From Myxococcus stipitatus (GTDB taxonomy: Bacteria > Myxococcota > Myxococcia > Myxococcales > Myxococcaceae), in contig NZ_CP147913.1 of the NCBI RefSeq assembly GCF_037414475.1, forward strand, positions 62,001 through 126,000: a stretch of 64,000 nucleotides of DNA. The letters are read 5' to 3'. The notes beneath the pieces were generated by a model, which was given only the letters and a program-made list of their open reading frames with translations, made no database searches and was not told the origin of the DNA. Both the position numbers and the translations under genes were made by a program. Positions 58,271 to 64,000 of the stretch are shown here, one piece after another (within the stretch, counting starts at the first letter, position 1; every line of letters begins with the position of its first letter).

Positions 58271-58301
58271 GCTGCTTGGAAAATCCCGGAAAACAAGCAG
58301 C
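58271..58301 (-). other. Hairpin 1 in the rplL-rpoB gap
   Basis: 8-bp perfect stem (GCTGCTTG/CAAGCAGC) with a 15-base loop, directly after the rplL stop. In E. coli the same gap holds an attenuator and an RNase III cut site; the position here is comparable. Confidence 0.55.
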
Positions 58302-58312
58302 CCCTGTACGAC

Positions 58313-58687
58313 TTACTTGATGTCGACGGTGGCGCCAGCGGCAACGAGCTGGTCCTTGATCTTCTTGGCGTCGTCCTTGTTGACGCCCTCCTTGACCGTC
58401 TTGGGCGCGCCCTCGACCAGGTCCTTGGCCTCCTTCAGGCCCAGGCCGGTGATGGCGCGGATCTCCTTGATGACGTTGATCTTGTTGGCGCCGGCGTTCG
58501 ACAGCACCACCGTGAACTCCGTCTTCTCCTCAACAGCCGCGGCGGGAGCAGCGCCACCCGCGGGGGCAGCGACAGCAACGGCGGCGGCGGAGACGCCCCA
58601 CTTCTCCTCGAGGGCCTTCACCAGGTTGGCGGCCTCGATGATGGTCAGGCCGGAGAGCTGCTCAACGATTGCATTCAGGTCAGCCAT
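58313..58687 (-). CDS. rplL: Ribosomal protein L7/L12
   Basis: 124 residues. N-terminal dimer domain, Ala/Pro-rich hinge ('[15 protein letters not shown]'), and the conserved C-terminal domain ('[29 protein letters not shown]') that recruits translation factors. Several copies bind L10 to form the ribosomal stalk. 101 bases separate it from rplJ. Confidence 0.97.
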   Translation of the reverse strand: MADLNAIVEQLSGLTIIEAANLVKALEEKWGVSAAAVAVAAPAGGAAPAAAVEEKTEFTVVLSNAGANKINVIKEIRAITGLGLKEAKDLVEGAPKTVKEGVNKDDAKKIKDQLVAAGATVDIK

Positions 58688-58788
58688 GGAACTGTGTCCT
58701 TCTTGGTTTGACTAACGACCTACGTCCCGGGTGGGAGCAACGGCCGTCAAGGTTGGTGTAGAAAAACTTCTCGGATGAATCAGGGAAA

Positions 58789-59310
58789 CTAACCCTGCGC
58801 CTTGTCCGCGTGAGCCTGAACGACCCGCGCGAGCTGGGAACCCGGAGCCGCAATCGTCCGAACCAGCTTGCCAGCAGGCTGGTTGAGCATGCCGAGCAAC
58901 TGCGCCCGGAGCTCGTTGAGACCCGGCAGCTTCGCCAGCTGCTTGACGCCGTTGACGTCGACCTTGCGGCCGTCGACCACGGCGGTGCGGATCTTGATCT
59001 TGTCCTCGATGTCCTTCGTGAACTCGGTCAGGATCTTCGCCGGGGCAACCACGTCGCCGTAGCTCAGGCACAGAGCCACCGGACCCGTGAAGTCATCAGC
59101 GATGACAGCCACGTCCGTGCCCTGCGCGGCACGGCGCGCCAGCGTGTTCTTGATGACCTTGTACTCGACGCCGCCCTCGCGGAACTTCTTGCGGAGCTTC
59201 GTCACCGTCTCCACGTCCACCTTGGAGAACTCAGCGACGATGGCCGACTTGGTCCGCGAGAACTTCTCGTGGAGCTCCTTGATCATCTCCTCCTTCTCGC
59301 TCTTCAGCAC
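58789..59310 (-). CDS. rplJ: Ribosomal protein L10
   Basis: 173 residues with a GTG start at 59310. The ribosome site is near perfect (AAGGAGGTGA, about 6 bases upstream), which fits a strongly expressed gene and settles the start. Family sequence 'FSRTKSAIVAEFSKVDVETVTKLRKKFREGGVEYKVIKNTLARRA' is present; the C-terminal helix that binds L7/L12 dimers follows. In other bacteria L10-L7/L12 represses its own translation by binding the leader. Confidence 0.97.
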   Translation of the reverse strand: MLKSEKEEMIKELHEKFSRTKSAIVAEFSKVDVETVTKLRKKFREGGVEYKVIKNTLARRAAQGTDVAVIADDFTGPVALCLSYGDVVAPAKILTEFTKDIEDKIKIRTAVVDGRKVDVNGVKQLAKLPGLNELRAQLLGMLNQPAGKLVRTIAAPGSQLARVVQAHADKAQG

Positions 59311-59697
59311 TTTGACTCACCTCCTTACTGGCCCACCTTCCGATGGGCGTGATGCCTGGGCCAAAGTGGCAGAGCGAGAGGAGTCTCCGAGAGACACCAC
59401 ACCGCACCTCCAGTCTCGGCAGGGCTGACCTTTCGGCCGTTTGAACCCGACAGAGGAAGCCATGTCCCGACCGGATTCACCCGGTTCCCAACGGGGCACT
59501 TCTCCTCTGACCGGGTCCCTGCTGTCATGAACCAGGTCGGAAACGCACGTCTCATGACGTGGCGCTCCAATTGCAAAAGCCGGGGGCCTATACCCCCGGC
59601 TTCAGCAAAGATCCAGCACTTTCTTACCTGAGACGTCAGGCAGGCAGCCGCTCCGTCACCCCTGTGCGGGGCAGGAACCGCAGCCTACCCTCCCCGC
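59311..59697 (-). promoter_or_regulatory. rplA-rplJ gap: terminator plus probable L10 leader
   Basis: 387 bases. It holds the terminator-like hairpin just after rplA, then about 250 bases of structured, gene-free sequence ending in the rplJ ribosome site. The length and position fit an L10 leader RNA with its own promoter. I did not identify promoter boxes or the L10-binding kink-turn with certainty. Confidence 0.55.
59575..59600 (-). terminator. Intrinsic terminator or attenuator after rplA
   Basis: 8-bp perfect stem (GCCGGGGG/CCCCCGGC) with a 6-base loop, followed on the minus strand by TTTTGC. It ends the rplKA part or attenuates reading into rplJL. Confidence 0.75.
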
Positions 59698-60411
59698 CTA
59701 GCGGTGGCGGGCCAGGATTTCCTGGGTGTCGATCTTGATGCCGGGGCCCATCGTCGTGGAGATGGCAATCCCCTTCAGGTACACGCCCTTGGCGGTCGCA
59801 GGCTTGAGCTTCATCACCAGGTCCACCAGCGCGTTGAAGTTGCCCTCGAGCTTGTCCGCGGCGAAGGACGCCTTGCCCATCTTCGCGTGAACGATACCGG
59901 CCTTCTCCACGCGGAAGTCGACCTTACCGCCCTTGGCGTCCCGGATGGCCTTGGCCACGTCCATGGTCACCGTGCCGACCTTCGGGTTCGGCATGAGGCC
60001 GCGGGGACCGAGCACCTTACCGAGGCGGCCCACGATACCCATCATGTCCGGGGTGGCGATGACGGTATCGAAGTCGAGGAAACCCTCTTCGATGCGCTTC
60101 TGGAGGTCCTCGGCGCCCACGACGTCCGCGCCAGAGTTGGTCGCCTCGGTGGCGCGCTCGCCCTTCGCGAACACGGCCACGCGCACGGTGGCGCCCGTAC
60201 CGTTGGGGAGAACCACGGCGCCACGGACCATCTGGTCCGCGTGCTTCGGGTCCACACCCAGGTTGATGGCGACGTCGACCGTCTGATCGTACTTCGACGC
60301 CCGAGCCTCCACCGTCTTCTTCAGGAGCTGAAAGCCCTCAGCAACCGAGTAGCGCTTCTCGCGGTCCACCAGCGCGGCAGCCGCACGGAACTTCTTCCCA
60401 TTCTGAGCCAT
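59698..60411 (-). CDS. rplA: Ribosomal protein L1
   Basis: 237 residues from the ATG at 60411 ([16 protein letters not shown]). L1 sequences '[29 protein letters not shown]' and the signature '[22 protein letters not shown]' are intact. It binds 23S rRNA at the E-site stalk and, in E. coli, represses its own operon by binding the rplK leader. 34 bases after rplK. Confidence 0.98.
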   Translation of the reverse strand: MAQNGKKFRAAAALVDREKRYSVAEGFQLLKKTVEARASKYDQTVDVAINLGVDPKHADQMVRGAVVLPNGTGATVRVAVFAKGERATEATNSGADVVGAEDLQKRIEEGFLDFDTVIATPDMMGIVGRLGKVLGPRGLMPNPKVGTVTMDVAKAIRDAKGGKVDFRVEKAGIVHAKMGKASFAADKLEGNFNALVDLVMKLKPATAKGVYLKGIAISTTMGPGIKIDTQEILARHR

Positions 60412-60445
60412 GACAGAAATCCTCGTCCGTGAGTGGGGCGGCGGC

Positions 60446-60892
60446 TTAGCCGACGACGTCGATGCCCATGGAGCGCGCGGTGCCAGCAATGGTGTTCATG
60501 CAGGCCTCAAGCGACGCGGCGGTGGTGTCCTGAATCTTCTTCTTGGCGATCTCCTCGAGCTGCTTCCGGGTGATCTGCCCCACCTTCTCCTTGCCAGGCT
60601 TCTTCGCGCCCGAGCCCTTCTTCTTCTCGGTGTGCAGGCCCGCCGCCTTCTTGATGAGGACGGCCGCCGGAGGCGTCTTGAGGATGAACGTGAAGGAGCG
60701 GTCCTGATAGACGGTGATGATCACCGGGATGATCAGCCCCTCCTTGGCCTCCGCCTGCGTCTTCGCGTTGAACTGCTTGCAGAACTCCATGATGTTCACG
60801 CCCTGCTGACCGAGCGCGGGGCCGATCGGCGGAGCGGGGTTCGCCTTGCCGGCGGGAATCTGCAGCTTGACCTGTCCTGTGACCTTCTTCAT
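60446..60892 (-). CDS. rplK: Ribosomal protein L11
   Basis: 148 residues. The N-terminal proline-rich switch ('[32 protein letters not shown]') and the C-terminal RNA-binding domain ('[15 protein letters not shown]') are normal. Binds the GTPase centre of 23S rRNA and is needed for RelA activation in other bacteria. First gene of the rplKA pair, after nusG. Confidence 0.98.
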   Translation of the reverse strand: MKKVTGQVKLQIPAGKANPAPPIGPALGQQGVNIMEFCKQFNAKTQAEAKEGLIIPVIITVYQDRSFTFILKTPPAAVLIKKAAGLHTEKKKGSGAKKPGKEKVGQITRKQLEEIAKKKIQDTTAASLEACMNTIAGTARSMGIDVVG

Positions 60893-60964
60893 CGGCTGAC
60901 AACTGCCTTTCGAGGGGGTGGTTCCAACGGGCCTTCAGACGGGAAGACCCTCCCACCCATGGGA

Positions 60965-60984
60965 CCGTGCCCCGAAGGGCACGG
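60965..60984 (-). other. C(UUCG)G hairpin upstream of rplK
   Basis: 8-bp perfect stem (CCGTGCCC/GGGCACGG) closed by TTCG on the transcribed strand, the extra-stable UUCG tetraloop. It is between nusG and rplK and could protect an RNA end or form part of the L1-binding leader. Confidence 0.6.
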
Positions 60985-61024
60985 AGACTGCGCGGGGCGC
61001 TCTATCCGAGTCGCCCGCGAAAAA

Positions 61025-61567
61025 CTAGCCGGTGGTCTTCTCCACCTGCATGAAGTCGAGCTCCACGGGCGTCGCACGACCGAAGATGCTCACGAGCACC
61101 TTCACGCGACCCTTCTCCGCGTTGACCTCCTCCACCGTGCCGTTGAAGTTGGCGAAGGGCCCGTCAATGACGCGCACCGTGTCGCCGTCGTCGAACTGCA
61201 CCTTGGGCTTTGGCTTGAGCGTGCCCTCGGAGATCTGCGACGTGAGCCGGGCCACTTCCTGGTCGGAGATGGGCAGCGGGTTCTGGTTCTGCGCCGTCCC
61301 AGGGAAACCCGTGATCTTCGGCGTGTTCTTCACCAGGTGGAGCGTCCGGTCGTTCAGCTCCATCTGCACGAAGATGTAGCCCGGGAAGAACTTGCGACGA
61401 GACGTCTTCTTCTCGCCCTTCACCATCTCCACGACCTGCTCCATGGGGATGAGAATCTCGCCGAACTGGTCCTGCAACCCCTCGAGGCGGATCTTCTCCT
61501 CAAGGCTCTTCTTCGCCTGATTCTCGAAGTTCGAGTAGGTGTGGACCACGTACCATTTCATCGCCAT
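61025..61567 (-). CDS. nusG: Transcription elongation factor NusG
   Basis: 180 residues from the ATG at 61567, whose A is shared with the secE stop codon (TAATG); an ATG at 61561 is possible. NGN domain ('[23 protein letters not shown]', '[14 protein letters not shown]') and KOW domain ('[25 protein letters not shown]') are intact. Links RNA polymerase to Rho and the ribosome. Confidence 0.98.
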   Translation of the reverse strand: MAMKWYVVHTYSNFENQAKKSLEEKIRLEGLQDQFGEILIPMEQVVEMVKGEKKTSRRKFFPGYIFVQMELNDRTLHLVKNTPKITGFPGTAQNQNPLPISDQEVARLTSQISEGTLKPKPKVQFDDGDTVRVIDGPFANFNGTVEEVNAEKGRVKVLVSIFGRATPVELDFMQVEKTTG

Positions 61568-62010
61568 TACAGCTTCCCCCACAGGGCGGGCAGCCAATCC
61601 ACCATCAATTTGTACGCGACGGAGTCGATGCAGAAGAGGAGCACCGCCGCGACAACCGAAGCGACGACCACGGCCATGGTCGACGTCCGGGTCTCCGGCC
61701 AGGTAGGCCAGGATACCTTCATCAGCTCGGACGCTACCTCCAGCGAGAGCACGTGGGTCTTCGGATGGAAGTACCCCAACAGTGCGAGCCCCACCGCGGT
61801 GACGTAGCCCACAACGGTGGAGACCTTCCAGTCCGACCCCTCGATGAGCACGCCGTCAGGCCATCCAAAACTGGCCCAGAGCATCCCGAAGACACGCTCC
61901 AGGAACAGCGCCAGGACAATGGCGGCGAGGAGGTAGAAGATGACCACGAGCCGCTTCGGATCCATCGCCGAGCGGTTAGCCTGCTGGCTGGCCTCTGATG
62001 CCGTCGCCAT
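61567..62010 (-). CDS. secE: Preprotein translocase subunit SecE
   Basis: 147 residues with three membrane helices (about 21-45, 65-82, 110-135), as in E. coli SecE (127 residues) but unlike the one-helix SecE of many bacteria. The conserved '[21 protein letters not shown]' amphipathic helix before the last membrane helix is present. It stabilises SecY. Its stop overlaps the nusG start. Confidence 0.96.
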   Translation of the reverse strand: MATASEASQQANRSAMDPKRLVVIFYLLAAIVLALFLERVFGMLWASFGWPDGVLIEGSDWKVSTVVGYVTAVGLALLGYFHPKTHVLSLEVASELMKVSWPTWPETRTSTMAVVVASVVAAVLLFCIDSVAYKLMVDWLPALWGKL

Positions 62011-62066
62011 GGTGCCTCACGAGGTACTGCGGATGCGAAATTTCACGAACTGCGGAAACACAGGAA

Positions 62067-62092
62067 CCCCCGGTACCTCCAGGTACCGGGGG
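62067..62092 (-). terminator. Hairpin between tRNA-Trp and secE
   Basis: 11-bp perfect stem (CCCCCGGTACC) with a 4-base loop. The following transcribed sequence is only moderately T-rich (TTCCTGTGTTT), so it may terminate partially or mark processing of the tRNA 3' end. Confidence 0.55.
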
Positions 62093-62111
62093 CCCCTCTC
62101 CCACTGAGACT

Positions 62112-62187
62112 TGGCAGGCCAGGAGGGATTCGAACCCCCAACACGCGGATTTGGAGACCGCTGCTCTACCGTTGGAGCTACTGGCCT
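62112..62187 (-). tRNA. tRNA-Trp (anticodon CCA)
   Basis: 76 nt including an encoded CCA end. Acceptor arms AGGCCAG/CTGGCCT, anticodon loop CTCCAAA, T-loop GGTTCGAATCC. Its place between rpmG and secE is a conserved arrangement. Confidence 0.95.
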
Positions 62188-62210
62188 AAGAACTCTCAGG
62201 AACTACCGAC

Positions 62211-62375
62211 CTAGACCTTACCTTCCTTGTGGTCCGTGTGCTTGCGGCAGCGCGAACAGAACTTGCTCAGCTCGAGCTTGTCCTGGCTCTTCCGCTTGTT
62301 CTTCGTGGTCGTGTAGTTCCGCTCCTTGCACACCGTGCACTCGAGCGAAATAATGGAACGATTGCCCTTCGGCAT
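62211..62375 (-). CDS. rpmG: Ribosomal protein L33
   Basis: 54 residues, [20 protein letters not shown] onwards, ending HTDHKEGKV. The C+ form with two CxxC pairs (ECTVC and FCSRC) that bind zinc. Small basic protein of the 50S subunit. It lies between tuf and tRNA-Trp. Confidence 0.95.
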   Translation of the reverse strand: MPKGNRSIISLECTVCKERNYTTTKNKRKSQDKLELSKFCSRCRKHTDHKEGKV

Positions 62376-62396
62376 GGCCTACCTCATCAGACACGA

Positions 62397-62429
62397 GAGG
62401 GGAAGGTTACCAGGAGGCACCTTCCCCTC
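62397..62429 (-). other. Hairpin between tuf and rpmG
   Basis: 11-bp perfect stem (GAGGGGAAGGT/ACCTTCCCCTC) with an 11-base loop that contains GGTA. No T-run follows on the coding strand. Probably a processing or stabilising element after tuf. Confidence 0.55.
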
Positions 62430-62476
62430 AAAATCCGGTGTTTAGGGCCAGGAGGCTTGAGTGCCTCCCAGGCGTG

Positions 62477-63667
<1,191 letters not shown>

Positions 63668-63684
63668 GACACTCCTCTAAAAAA

Positions 63685-63760
63685 TGGAGCCCTGAACCAG
63701 GATTGAACTGGTGACCTCATCCTTACCAAGGATGCGCTCTGCCAACTGAGCTATCAGGGC
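63685..63760 (-). tRNA. tRNA-Thr (anticodon GGT)
   Basis: 76 nt with encoded CCA. Acceptor GCCCTGA/TCAGGGC, anticodon stem CATCC/GGATG around TTGGTAA. Directly upstream of tuf. Confidence 0.95.
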
Positions 63761-63786
63761 TTGGCGATACTATGAACTACAACGTT

Positions 63787-63864
<78 letters not shown>

Positions 63865-63871
63865 TGCCGAG

Positions 63872-63955
63872 TGGAGGGAGATGGATTCGAACCATCGAAG
63901 GCGTAGAGCCGGCAGATTTACAGTCTGCTCCCTTTGGCCGCTTGGGTATCCCTCC
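63872..63955 (-). tRNA. tRNA-Tyr (anticodon GTA)
   Basis: 84 nt with the long variable arm of class II tRNAs. Acceptor GGAGGGA/TCCCTCC, anticodon loop CTGTAAA. The CCA end is not encoded, unlike its three neighbours. Confidence 0.93.
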
Positions 63956-64000
63956 AGATTTTCACAACCACTTCCTACTACGCCACCCCGTTACTGCTTG

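Noticed and set aside
63956-64000. A further tRNA at the right edge
   Set aside because: E. coli has tRNA-Thr ahead of tRNA-Tyr, but the last 45 bases here show no tRNA arm; any such gene is outside the window.

Overview
This is a very GC-rich window from a myxobacterium, most likely Myxococcaceae (Myxococcus, Corallococcus, Pyxidicoccus or a close relative). The assignment rests on several gene types seen together: two Ser/Thr kinases with extra domains and one membrane-anchored kinase, an FHA-sigma54 activator, a Tgl-type pilus lipoprotein, a SitA-type lipoprotein toxin, and many lipoproteins. Nearly every gene leaves long open frames on the other strand, so most large antisense frames are composition artefacts. 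No IS element, prophage, CRISPR array or rRNA was seen.

Left part (1-10.6 kb): two overlapping secreted lipoprotein genes, then glyS and glyQ (glycyl-tRNA synthetase), a membrane-anchored Ser/Thr kinase with a PEGA domain, a small cysteine-rich exported protein, and a TPR plus cyclic-nucleotide-binding-fold protein.

Efflux block (10.7-17.2 kb): a TetR repressor faces a barrel-like protein, an RND adaptor and an RND pump. The intergenic region has a near-consensus promoter overlapped by two inverted repeats. A hybrid sensor histidine kinase follows.

Accessory block (20.2-30 kb): a SitA-like lipoprotein toxin with an overlapping candidate immunity gene, an unusually long PLP decarboxylase, a secreted glutaminase, a porin, a LysR regulator and a secreted cyclase-family hydrolase.

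Signalling block (30.2-41.8 kb): an FHA-sigma54 activator converges on a minus-strand series of an OPT transporter, a kinase-ATPase-TPR giant, a lipoprotein and a second kinase. A MerR/GyrI-like divergent pair and a propeller lipoprotein follow.

Housekeeping block (43.3-64 kb, all minus): PfkB kinase, recO, a RodZ-like membrane protein, tgl, several small envelope genes and two phasin-like genes, then the classical translation/transcription cluster. In transcription order the cluster runs tRNA-Tyr, tRNA-Gly, tRNA-Thr, tuf, rpmG, tRNA-Trp, secE, nusG, rplK, rplA, rplJ, rplL, rpoB, rpoC. Strong hairpins occur at many of its junctions, and a convincing terminator follows rpoC.
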